DNA of 64,000 nucleotides from DASYKS01 sp035995205 (GTDB lineage: Bacteria; Acidobacteriota; Thermoanaerobaculia; Multivoradales; UBA5704): positions 1-64,000 of the forward strand of contig DASYKS010000106.1 in NCBI GenBank assembly GCA_035995205.1, written 5' to 3'. Positions 57,615-64,000 of the stretch are shown here, piece after piece (position 1 is the first letter of the stretch; every line of letters begins with the position of its first letter). The translations under genes were made by a program, and so were the position numbers. The notes beneath the pieces are model-generated. The model saw nothing but the letters and a program-made list of their open reading frames with translations. It was not told where the DNA came from and made no database searches.

Positions 57615-57965
57615 GTGAACGACGTTACGCGCGAAGACTGCAAATTTTCCGCCTTCGGAAAAGCGGTTCGAGGGTGCGTCGTCATCTTCGTGGGGTGCCT
57701 GTTCTTTGCGGCACCCTCGCCGAGAGCCTTTGGACAGGCACCGGCGACCCCAGATTTGGAGGGCGCCTGGCAAGACCGTGCCCAACCCGACCACCTCCTC
57801 GGCTTCAGCGGTCCTCAGATCATCGAGAGTCAGGGGGGGCGAATCTTCCGAGTTACCAAGCTCCTGAACGCTCAAGGCTCCCGTCTGCACGTCTGCGAAT
57901 TCGGCGAGGACGCTTGCCAGGAAACGCCAACCTCAACCGTTGTTCAAATAAAGGAGACACCATGA
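57615..57965 (+). CDS. DUF6624-type secreted protein, internally deleted copy
   Basis: The GTG at 57615 corresponds to the ATG of the full-length paralogue at 58175 (both followed by an L/V-TRED start). The 116-residue product keeps the N-terminal signal region (VIFVGCLFFAAPSPRAFGQA) and the first ~70 mature residues (DLEGAWQDRAQPDHLLGFSG), then jumps straight to the last ~17 residues of the paralogue (CQETPTSTVVQIKETP). About 690 bp, including the conserved DUF6624 core, are missing in frame. Its TGA overlaps the ATG of peptide 1 (ATGA), and its 3' end carries the AAAGGAG ribosome site for that peptide. A small inverted repeat (ACGTAC-ACTCC-GTACGT) surrounds the start. Confidence 0.7.
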   Translation: MNDVTREDCKFSAFGKAVRGCVVIFVGCLFFAAPSPRAFGQAPATPDLEGAWQDRAQPDHLLGFSGPQIIESQGGRIFRVTKLLNAQGSRLHVCEFGEDACQETPTSTVVQIKETP

Positions 57966-58132
57966 AAAAGGAAATCGCGAAGCGGGTACTCGGACGGCGA
58001 CTCGCCCGCCAGTTGAATGTCAACGAACTTGGCAAGTTGGGAGGCTCGGGCACAAGTTGGTATAGCACCAGCGGTGGCGGTGACGTGCTAGCCGGGGATT
58101 GCACGGACAACCAGGACACCTTCATTCCGTAG
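57962..58132 (+). CDS. Candidate graspetide precursor peptide 1
   Basis: A 56-residue peptide, previously easy to miss. The leader part MKKEIAKRVLGRRLARQLNV is basic and helical. After a GGSG hinge comes a core TSWYSTSGGGDVLAGDCTDN and a tail QDTFIP. Thr/Ser/Tyr hydroxyls and several Asp carboxylates alternate in the core, as needed for side-chain ester or amide rings made by ATP-grasp ligases. Peptide 2 (59209) is identical over most of the leader and shares GDCTDNQ, DTF and the final Pro. Translation is coupled to the upstream gene by an ATGA overlap with AAAGGAG eight bases before the ATG. Confidence 0.75.
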   Translation: MKKEIAKRVLGRRLARQLNVNELGKLGGSGTSWYSTSGGGDVLAGDCTDNQDTFIP

Positions 58133-58174
58133 CTGAAAAGGCTCAGCTGCGTGAAGCGGCTGGGCACTCCGCGC

Positions 58175-59212
58175 ATGAACGAACTTACGCGCGAAGACTT
58201 CAAAAACTCCGCCCTCAGAAGAGCGGTTCGAGGATGCGTCGGCATCTTCGTTGGGTGCCTGCTCATTGCGGCACCCTCGTCGAGAGCCTTTGGACAGGCA
58301 CCGGTGGCCCCACATTTGGAAGGCGCTTGGCATGACCGTGCCCAACCCGACCACCTCCTGGGCTTCAACGGCTCTCAGGTCATCGAGAGCCAGGGGGGGC
58401 AAATCTTCCGAGTCAACAAGCTCCTGAACGCTCAGGGCTCCCGCCTTCACGTCTGTGGATTCGGTGAGGACGCATACCCCGAGGCAAGGGTAGAAGGCGA
58501 CCAGATGATTTGGCGGGAAACTCCTGGTGGTCCCGAAACGACGTTCCTCCGCTTGCACGAACGACCGGCCGCCCTGGATCTCAAACCGCTTCGCCTTCCC
58601 GAACCGAAACCCCTGCCGTTCAGCCGTGTAGTGGAGATCCAGAGCGAGCTCTCTCGCCGTCTCAAGCAAGATCAGGTCACGATATGGCGCCGAGGCACAA
58701 AAATCCCGGGAATGGCTTTGGATTCAGTGGCCCTCCATCAGATTCAGGTAAGCGGGGAAAACACAGCCTACCTGCGTTCGCTCGTCCTCGAGGTGGGTTG
58801 GATCGACGTTGAAAGGTTCGGCTACCCGACCGCCGTCGCCGCTTTTCTCATCGTCCAGCACAGCTTGGACCTGCCGCTGATGCTCGCTGTCATCCCCGAA
58901 ATCGAGAAATCGACAGGGCCCATGGGCCTCATCGGCAATGATTATCCGCTACTGGTCGACCGCACCCGCCTACTCCAAGGAGAACGCCAGATCTATGGAA
59001 CCCAGGTCGGCCATCGAACGGACGGCAAGCCGTTCGTTCTGCCGATCGCGGACCGCCAAGGTCTCGACGAGATCCGCGGCATCTTGGGAATGATCCCGCC
59101 GACCGAGCTTGAGTACCTCCGCGTTCTTGGCGGGGACGATCAGGTTCGCTTCAGCGAAGCCTGCCAGGAAACGCCAATCTCAACCGTTGTTCAAACAATG
59201 GAGACACCATGA
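58175..59212 (+). CDS. DUF6624-type secreted protein, full length
   Basis: A 345-residue protein with an N-terminal signal or anchor (GCVGIFVGCLLIAAPSSRAF). The first ~75 mature residues (LEGAWHDRAQPDHLLGFNGS) are nearly identical to the deleted copy at 57615. Residues ~165-290 carry the DUF6624 pattern: LSRRLKQDQVTIWRRG, LRSLVLEVGWIDVERFGYPT, AAFLIVQHSLDLPLMLAVIP, YPLLVDRTRLLQGERQIYGT. DUF6624 has no proven activity; the conserved DQ, GWP-like, QH and DR/YGTQ residues suggest an enzyme or binding pocket. The 3' end overlaps peptide 2's start (ATGA) and holds its ribosome site. Confidence 0.75.
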   Translation: MNELTREDFKNSALRRAVRGCVGIFVGCLLIAAPSSRAFGQAPVAPHLEGAWHDRAQPDHLLGFNGSQVIESQGGQIFRVNKLLNAQGSRLHVCGFGEDAYPEARVEGDQMIWRETPGGPETTFLRLHERPAALDLKPLRLPEPKPLPFSRVVEIQSELSRRLKQDQVTIWRRGTKIPGMALDSVALHQIQVSGENTAYLRSLVLEVGWIDVERFGYPTAVAAFLIVQHSLDLPLMLAVIPEIEKSTGPMGLIGNDYPLLVDRTRLLQGERQIYGTQVGHRTDGKPFVLPIADRQGLDEIRGILGMIPPTELEYLRVLGGDDQVRFSEACQETPISTVVQTMETP

Positions 59213-59382
59213 AAAAGGAAATCGCGAAGCGGGTACTCGGGCGAAAACTCGCCCGCCAGTTAGATGTCAACGGAATCGTCAGGATGGGAGGCGCGGGCAC
59301 CAGTTGGTACGGGACATTGGGAGGCTTTGATGTAACCCCCGGGGATTGCACGGACAACCAGGGAGACACCTTCTATCCGTAG
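59209..59382 (+). CDS. Candidate graspetide precursor peptide 2
   Basis: A 57-residue paralogue of peptide 1: leader MKKEIAKRVLGRKLARQLDV, hinge MGGAG, core TSWYGTLGGFDVTPGDCTDN and tail QGDTFYP. Differences are concentrated between the leader and core, while the TSWY, T, GG, D, GDCTDNQ and DTF positions are kept, pointing to constraint on the modified residues. The single Cys is conserved. It is directly followed, after ~50 bases, by the ATP-grasp gene. The start is fixed by the ATGA overlap with the DUF6624 stop and by a GGAG seven to eight bases upstream. Confidence 0.78.
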   Translation: MKKEIAKRVLGRKLARQLDVNGIVRMGGAGTSWYGTLGGFDVTPGDCTDNQGDTFYP

Positions 59383-59431
59383 CTGAAATATGAACCGGCT
59401 CAGCTGCACGAAACGGCGGGGCCGGTACTCT

Positions 59432-60538
59432 ATGTCTCTCAACTCTCGCGTTCTCATCGTGTCCAATCCCGGGGAGCACCATGCTTTCGCGGTGGCCGAA
59501 GGTCTTCGGAGAAAAGGGGCGGACGTATTCCTCTGGCAGGTGAGCGACTTTCCGTCTCAGCAGACGGCCTCCCTTTCATTGGAAGAGGGCGCAGAGAAGG
59601 TCGCGATCGACGGGCTCGGGCTCGAACTTGAAGGCCCAGCCACCGCCATCTGGGTGCGTCGTCCGCGGCCACCCCGATTGCCCGAGGGAGTGGTCGACCC
59701 CAGGGACCGGGATTTTGCGCAACGAGAGAACAACATCTTCGTGGGTAGCCTTCAGATGTCGGTTGGCCGAGAAGCCCTATGGGTCAACCCGCCAGGAAGC
59801 GCGGGCCGGGCGAATTTAAGGACTGAACAGCTGCGCACCGCCAACGCCGCCGGATTCGCGATTCCCCCAACGCTATGCACGAACGATCCCGAGGAGATTC
59901 GCCGTTTCTTCCGTTCCTATCCTAACGGTGTCATCTACAAGTCCTTTTTCCCCGCAGGATGGTCTAACGAAACCGGCGTCGCGATGCTTTTTACCGCACT
60001 CGTTTCAGAGGAGGATCTTCCGGAAGGCCCCCTGCTCAGGGCCGTACCCGGTATCTTCCAAGCACGAATCGACAAAGCGTTCGAGCTACGAGTCACAGCC
60101 GTGGGAAACGAGCTCGTCGCTGTCAAGATTCGTTCCCAAGAAATCGCCTCAAGCTTATTGGACTGGCGGGCTGCCGCCGAGGACGTCCCCATGGAGCCCT
60201 TCGACCTTCCGCGGCCGATCGTTGCAGCATGCCGGGAAGTCATGGCTCGGCTCGGCATCGTCTACGGCGCTTTCGATCTGATCGTCACGCCGGAGAACGA
60301 CTACGTCTTTCTTGAGGTCAACGAGATGGGAGCGTTTCTCTGGCTCGAAGAGAGGCTGCCGGAACTCGGTCTCCTGGATACGTTCTGCGAGTTCCTTCGC
60401 CAGGGACGGATCGACTTTCGGATGGCGGAGCCTTGCAATCGCATCCGATTTGACCAGGTCCAAGCCGAAGTCCTCCGGCGGGTTGAAGAGGCCGCCCTAG
60501 AGCACGTTTCCTCGCCCGAACTCACCTATCGAGACTGA
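59432..60538 (+). CDS. ATP-grasp peptide ligase (MvdC/MvdD/graspetide-synthetase-like)
   Basis: A 368-residue RimK-related ATP-grasp enzyme. The N-terminal pre-ATP-grasp domain begins RVLIVSNPGEHHAFAVAEGL and has the family's IWVRRPRPPRLP (~75). ATP-grasp motifs follow: LRTEQLRTANAAGFAIPPTL (~135), the Lys in VIYKSFFPAG (~175), FQARIDKAFELRVTAVGNEL (~215), then DWRAAAEDVP, GIVYGAFDLIVTPENDYVFL and the metal-site EVNEMGAFLWLEE (~310). In known pathways such ligases join Asp/Glu side chains to Thr/Ser/Lys in a precursor peptide. ATG 59432 was chosen because the repeated DNA after peptide 1 aligns it with the next gene's ATG; 59390 is in frame. Confidence 0.88.
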   Translation: MSLNSRVLIVSNPGEHHAFAVAEGLRRKGADVFLWQVSDFPSQQTASLSLEEGAEKVAIDGLGLELEGPATAIWVRRPRPPRLPEGVVDPRDRDFAQRENNIFVGSLQMSVGREALWVNPPGSAGRANLRTEQLRTANAAGFAIPPTLCTNDPEEIRRFFRSYPNGVIYKSFFPAGWSNETGVAMLFTALVSEEDLPEGPLLRAVPGIFQARIDKAFELRVTAVGNELVAVKIRSQEIASSLLDWRAAAEDVPMEPFDLPRPIVAACREVMARLGIVYGAFDLIVTPENDYVFLEVNEMGAFLWLEERLPELGLLDTFCEFLRQGRIDFRMAEPCNRIRFDQVQAEVLRRVEEAALEHVSSPELTYRD

Positions 60539-60563
60539 CAACGGACGGCGATATTACCCTCCA

Positions 60564-60684
60564 CCCAGGCCGTTGGCCTGGGCTGACGGGAGACGGCCCT
60601 TCAGGCCTAAAAACCAATTCCCCAGGAGCCACGGCCCTGCGGCCTGAAGGGCCGCGTCCCCCAAGCCCAGGCCAACGGCCTGGG
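60564..60684. repeat. Palindromic element with CCCAGGCCGTTGGCCTGGG ends
   Basis: CCCAGGCCGTTGGCCTGGG (60564-60582), itself a hairpin, is repeated in inverse orientation at 60666-60684. Inside lie a second nested pair (GGCCCTTCAGGCC near 60594 / GGCCTGAAGGGCC near 60640). The whole is a REP/BIME-like double hairpin between the ATP-grasp gene and the importer operon. Confidence 0.75.
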
Positions 60685-60777
60685 TTGGACGAGGCGAGGG
60701 TGGGGACGTCGAGATCGCGTCGAGGTTGGGGCGCTTGCTCCCGCAGGGTCGCTCGCGCTAGCCTGCCGCTTCGAAAG

Positions 60778-61785
60778 ATGCGGATCTTGTCTGCGAGGAC
60801 GGCGATGTTGGCCGCGGGCCTTCTGCTCGCGGGCTGCCGCTTGGCCGGGGCTCCTCCGGCCGAGGCGGGCAAGGTCCACGTCGGCATCGTGTTCGACAGC
60901 GGCGGCAAGGACGATCGCTCGTTCAACGCCGCCGCCTGGCAGGGGGTGCAGCGGGCGGCCAAGGATTTTCCGATCGTCCTGCGCGATGCCGAGCCGGGCG
61001 ACCCAACTTCTTTGGAACCCGCGATGCGCGCGTTCGCCGAGCGCAACTACGACCTGATCATCGGCATCGGCTTCGCCCAGATGCCGATCGTCGAGGCGGT
61101 CGCCAAGGACTATCCGCAGCTCCAGTTCGCGATCGTCGACGGCGTGCTCGATCTGCCGAACGTCGCCTCGCTGATCTTCAAGGAGCACGAAGGCTCCTAC
61201 CTGGTCGGAATGATCGCGGCGCGTAAGAGCAAGACCGGCGTGCTCGGCTTCGTCGGCGGCATGGACATCCCGCTCATCCATCGGTTCGCCACGGGGTTTG
61301 AAGAAGGCGCGCGCGCGGTGCGCCCCGACGTCCGAGTGATCCCCAACTACGTCGGCGTCACCGAGTCGGCCTGGAACAATCCGGGCAAGGGCAAGGAGCT
61401 GGCCGAGGCGCAAATCGGCAAGGGCGCGGACGTGATCTTCGCCGCCGCGGGCAATTCCGGCCTCGGCGTGTTCGACGCGGTCGAGCAACGCGACAAATTC
61501 ATCATCGGGGTCGATTCGAACCAGAACTGGGTCAAACCCGGCCATGTCCTCACCAGCATGGTGAAGAGGATCGACAACGCGGTCTACCAGATCATCCAGG
61601 ACCGGGTGCAGGGAAAGTTCAAGGGCGGCATCCACGTCTACGGCTTGGACAACGGCGGCATCGGTTACGCGATGGACCAGTACAACGCCGGGCTGATCCC
61701 GGACTCGGTGCTCGCCGAGGTCGAAGCCGCGAAGGGCAAGATCATCCGCGGCGAGATCAAGGTCACCGACGCGATGGCGAACTGA
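60778..61785 (+). CDS. BMP/PnrA-family ABC substrate-binding lipoprotein
   Basis: A 335-residue lipoprotein (lipobox LLLAGC after TAMLAAG). It binds nucleosides or related ligands for the importer encoded next. Family features include VHVGIVFDSGGKDDRSFNAA (~32-51), IIGIGFAQMPIVEAVAKDYP (~95), VGFVGGMDIPLIHRFATGFE-like residues (~155), GADVIFAAAGNSGLGVFDAV (~215) and VGVDSNQNW-type ligand loop (IIGVDSNQNWVKPGHVLTSM). ATG 60778 is chosen from the signal peptide; AAAG is a weak ribosome site. The ATPase gene follows after 34 bases. Confidence 0.93.
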   Translation: MRILSARTAMLAAGLLLAGCRLAGAPPAEAGKVHVGIVFDSGGKDDRSFNAAAWQGVQRAAKDFPIVLRDAEPGDPTSLEPAMRAFAERNYDLIIGIGFAQMPIVEAVAKDYPQLQFAIVDGVLDLPNVASLIFKEHEGSYLVGMIAARKSKTGVLGFVGGMDIPLIHRFATGFEEGARAVRPDVRVIPNYVGVTESAWNNPGKGKELAEAQIGKGADVIFAAAGNSGLGVFDAVEQRDKFIIGVDSNQNWVKPGHVLTSMVKRIDNAVYQIIQDRVQGKFKGGIHVYGLDNGGIGYAMDQYNAGLIPDSVLAEVEAAKGKIIRGEIKVTDAMAN

Positions 61786-61819
61786 CCGCCGGCCTGTCGA
61801 TCGAAAGAACCGCGACCCC

Positions 61820-63421
61820 GTGCTAGAGCTCAGGAAGATCACCAAACGTTTCGGCCGGGTGACCGCGAACGACGAGATCTCGATCGTCGTCAAGCCGGGG
61901 ACGATCCACGCCCTGGTCGGCGAGAACGGCGCCGGCAAATCGACCGCGATGCGTATCGCCTACGGCTTCTATCAGCCGGACGGCGGCGAGATCGTGATCG
62001 ACGGCACGCCCCGGCGCCTCGCGAGCCCGAAGGATGCGATCGCGCTCGGCGTCGGCATGGTCCACCAGCACTTCATGCTGGTCGAGCCGATGACCGTGGC
62101 GGAAAACGTCGCGCTCGGCGCCGAGCCGCTCTCTTCCGGCCTGGGCGCGAAGCTCGGCCTCGGACTCGATTGGCGGCGGGCGGAAGCCGAGATCGAGCGC
62201 CTCGCCGCGGAGGTCGGCCTCGCGGTCGACCCGCGGGCGAAGATCGCGGATCTCTCGGTGGGCGAACAGCAGAGGGTCGAGTTGCTCAAGGCGCTCTATC
62301 GCCGGGCGCGTCTGTTGATCCTCGACGAGCCGACCGCGGTGCTCGCGCCGCAGGACACGGCGGAGCTGTTCCGCACCCTCTCCCGCATGCGCGAGCAGGG
62401 CAAGACCGTCGTCCTGATCACCCACAAACTAGCCGAGGTGCTCGAAATCTCCGACGAGGTGACCGTGATGCGCGACGGCCGCGTAGTCGGCCGGGTCGCG
62501 ACGGCCGAGACCTCGGCGCCCGAGCTGGCCCGGATGATGGTCGGCCGCGACGTGCTGCTGCGGGTGGAAAAAGGCGAGCGCAAGGTCCAAGCGTCGAAGG
62601 CGCCGGTGCTCGCCGTGCGCGATCTGGTCGTTCGCCGGCCGGCGGCGGAACGCTCCGCGGCCCGGCTCTCCGGCGTTTCGTTCGAGGTCCACGCGGGCGA
62701 GATCGTCGGCGTCGCGGGGGTCGAAGGCAACGGCCAGACCGAGCTGATCGAAGCTCTGGCGGGTTTGACCGCGCCGGGTTTGGTCGGCGGCGGCATCGAG
62801 CTCGACGGCGAGGATCTGACGCCCCTTTCGGCCTACGCGCGCCGCGCGCTCGGACTCGCCCACATCCCGGAGGATCGCCACCGCCGCGGCCTGGTGCTCG
62901 ATTTCGACCTGGCCGAAAACGCCATCCTCGGCGTGCAGGATCGGCCGCCGGCCGTCTCCCGGGTCGGCGCGGCCTGGATGGATCTGGCGGCGATCCGCTC
63001 CGCGACCGAGAACCTGCTCGCCGAGTTCGACGTCCGGCCGGCGAATCCCGATCTGCCGGCGCGCGCGCTCTCGGGCGGCAACCAGCAGAAGCTGGTGGTC
63101 GGCCGCGAGATGGGGCAACGGCCGAAGCTGCTGTTGGTTTCCCAGCCGACCCGCGGCGTCGACATCGGCGCGATCGAGTTCATCCATCGCCAGCTGTTGG
63201 CGCTCCGCGACCGCGGGGTGGCGATCCTGCTGGTCTCGGCCGAGTTGGAAGAGGTGACCGCTTTGTCCGACCGCCTGCTCGTGCTCCATGCCGGCAAGAT
63301 CGCCGCCGAAGTCGATCCGGCGACCACCTCGACTGCCGAGATCGGCCTGTTGATGACCGGCGGCGGCCACCGAACGGCGGTTTCGATCTCAGGGGCGGCC
63401 ACGGCGGGAGGAGTGGCATGA
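61820..63421 (+). CDS. Nucleoside/sugar-type ABC importer ATPase with two NBDs
   Basis: The 533-residue GTG-started protein has two nucleotide-binding domains, as in RbsA/NupB (YufO). NBD1: Walker A GENGAGKST (~35), signature LSVGEQQRVELLKAL (~145), Walker B LLILDEPTAVLAP. NBD2: degenerate Walker A VEGNGQTE (~305), signature LSGGNQQKLVVGREM (~420), and a Walker B region where the usual DEPTRG reads VSQPTRGVDIG, so the second site probably does not hydrolyse ATP. This asymmetry is usual in the family. Its TGA overlaps the ATG of the permease gene (ATGA). Confidence 0.93.
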   Translation: MLELRKITKRFGRVTANDEISIVVKPGTIHALVGENGAGKSTAMRIAYGFYQPDGGEIVIDGTPRRLASPKDAIALGVGMVHQHFMLVEPMTVAENVALGAEPLSSGLGAKLGLGLDWRRAEAEIERLAAEVGLAVDPRAKIADLSVGEQQRVELLKALYRRARLLILDEPTAVLAPQDTAELFRTLSRMREQGKTVVLITHKLAEVLEISDEVTVMRDGRVVGRVATAETSAPELARMMVGRDVLLRVEKGERKVQASKAPVLAVRDLVVRRPAAERSAARLSGVSFEVHAGEIVGVAGVEGNGQTELIEALAGLTAPGLVGGGIELDGEDLTPLSAYARRALGLAHIPEDRHRRGLVLDFDLAENAILGVQDRPPAVSRVGAAWMDLAAIRSATENLLAEFDVRPANPDLPARALSGGNQQKLVVGREMGQRPKLLLVSQPTRGVDIGAIEFIHRQLLALRDRGVAILLVSAELEEVTALSDRLLVLHAGKIAAEVDPATTSTAEIGLLMTGGGHRTAVSISGAATAGGVA

Positions 63422-64000
63422 GCGCCGCGGCACGCCTGCGAAGTTTCATGGACAGGTCGCCCGGCTGGGTGCCGCCGATCCTCGCGGTGCTTGCCGCCTT
63501 CCTGGTCGGCGGCGTGGTCGTCGCCCTGGTTGGCGACTCTCCCATTCAGACCTTCACCCTGCTGATCGGCAGCGCGCTCACCTGGCCGGACGGCATCGGC
63601 TACACCTTGTTCTATGCGACGCCGCTCATCTTCACGGGTTTGGCCGTGGCGCTCGCGATGCGCGCCGGCCTGCTCAACATCGGCGCCGAGGGTCAGCTCA
63701 CGCTCGCCGCGTTCGCCGCGGCCTGGGCCGGGATCACCTTCTCCGGCGCGCCCGCGTTCCTGCTGATTCCCATCTGCATCGTCGCCGCGGTGGCGGCCGG
63801 CGCGTTCTGGGGCGCGGTGCCGGGCGTGCTCAAGGCGCGTTTCGGCGCGCACGAAGTGATCACCACGATCATGCTCAACTTCGTCGCCGCCGCGATCGCG
63901 AGCTACTTCACCGAATACCACTTCAAGAAGCCGGGCGACGCGCTGCTCCAAACCGTGCCGATCGCCCCTGCCGCGCAAATTCCGCGCTTCGGCCGCTTCG
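63418..64000 (+). CDS. ABC importer permease (NupP/YufP-like), partial
   Basis: This gene begins at ATG 63418, overlapping the ATPase stop, with GGGAGGAG upstream, and runs off the end of the window after ~194 codons. Visible are at least four membrane helices and the branched-chain/nucleoside permease signature AMRAGLLNIGAEGQLTLAAF (~82-101) and GAHEVITTIMLNFVAAAIAS (~142-161), the EAA-like coupling loop region. A second permease gene is expected beyond the window, as in BmpA-NupOPQ-type operons. Confidence 0.93.
   Translation, partial: MSAAARLRSFMDRSPGWVPPILAVLAAFLVGGVVVALVGDSPIQTFTLLIGSALTWPDGIGYTLFYATPLIFTGLAVALAMRAGLLNIGAEGQLTLAAFAAAWAGITFSGAPAFLLIPICIVAAVAAGAFWGAVPGVLKARFGAHEVITTIMLNFVAAAIASYFTEYHFKKPGDALLQTVPIAPAAQIPRFGRF

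Noticed and set aside
57674..58132. 152-residue frame containing peptide 1 as a single longer protein
   Set aside because: The ATG at 57962 has its own ribosome site and overlap with the upstream stop, and peptide 2 has the same start in the same context.

Overview
This is a GC-rich window of a diderm bacterial chromosome with no rRNA or tRNA genes, no phage and no insertion sequence. Outer-membrane and periplasmic proteins (a FadL-type porin, an RND/MacB-type adaptor, a Spy-like protein) indicate a Gram-negative envelope. TTG and GTG starts are frequent. The mix of TPR-fused alkaline-phosphatase-superfamily proteins, XRE-TPR regulators, an FG-GAP propeller ending in a 'PCRLVDTR' domain, and many type II toxin-antitoxin remnants fits Acidobacteriota, perhaps a Thermoanaerobaculia-like lineage. 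That placement is inference from gene style, not from a marker gene.

Layout. 0-3.6 kb is accessory DNA: a ribbon-helix-helix protein, a pterin-dehydratase-like protein lacking the usual His pair, a long degenerate 21-bp tandem array, and decayed toxin-antitoxin genes (TacA, Doc joined to UPF0175, AbrB) ending in an intact MNT nucleotidyltransferase. 3.9-7.2 kb is a minus-strand run: prenyl diphosphate synthase, STAS anti-anti-sigma factor, RsbW-like kinase, CPBP protease and a small protein. A second 21-bp array precedes a plus-strand run: glutaryl-CoA dehydrogenase-like enzyme, GlpX, dCTP deaminase, DUF4388 protein. 11.8-25.3 kb is mainly housekeeping: DNA glycosylase, left-handed beta-helix protein, SpoIIE phosphatase, PBP4 peptidase, FG-GAP protein, membrane protein, MsrA, DNA polymerase I, MoaB. 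25.6-29.1 kb holds an adaptor and two ABC ATPases with no permease. 29.4-35.9 kb holds a TPR protein, a deacetylase-family protein, an M24 peptidase, a squalene-synthase-like protein, an MBL-fold phosphodiesterase and a ParE-type TA module. 36.0-37.7 kb is a lower-GC islet. 37.8-50.4 kb is a POT transporter followed by a six-gene minus-strand operon: TPR proteins, two sulfatase-like/TPR proteins, and a propeller histidine kinase with its LuxR-type regulator. 50.6-53.3 kb has an SGNH esterase and a FadL protein. 53.6-57.6 kb has a YbjN protein flush against a third 21-bp array, two XRE regulators and a small Cys-rich secreted protein. 57.6-60.5 kb is a candidate graspetide (ATP-grasp RiPP) cluster. 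60.8 kb to the end is a BMP-family nucleoside or sugar ABC importer, cut by the window edge.

The two best leads follow. (1) The graspetide-type locus has two precursor-like peptides sharing leader and C-terminus, each translationally coupled to a DUF6624-like secreted protein (one copy internally deleted), followed by an MvdC/MvdD-like ATP-grasp ligase. (2) Four intergenic degenerate tandem arrays each have a different consensus but almost the same 20-21 bp period (two turns of B-DNA), and they keep phase over as many as 27 units. Other recurrent themes are -10 boxes 5-8 bases from start codons (leaderless transcripts), dispersed palindromes whose GTAG ends supply stop codons, and convergent gene pairs that share a CTAG for both stops.
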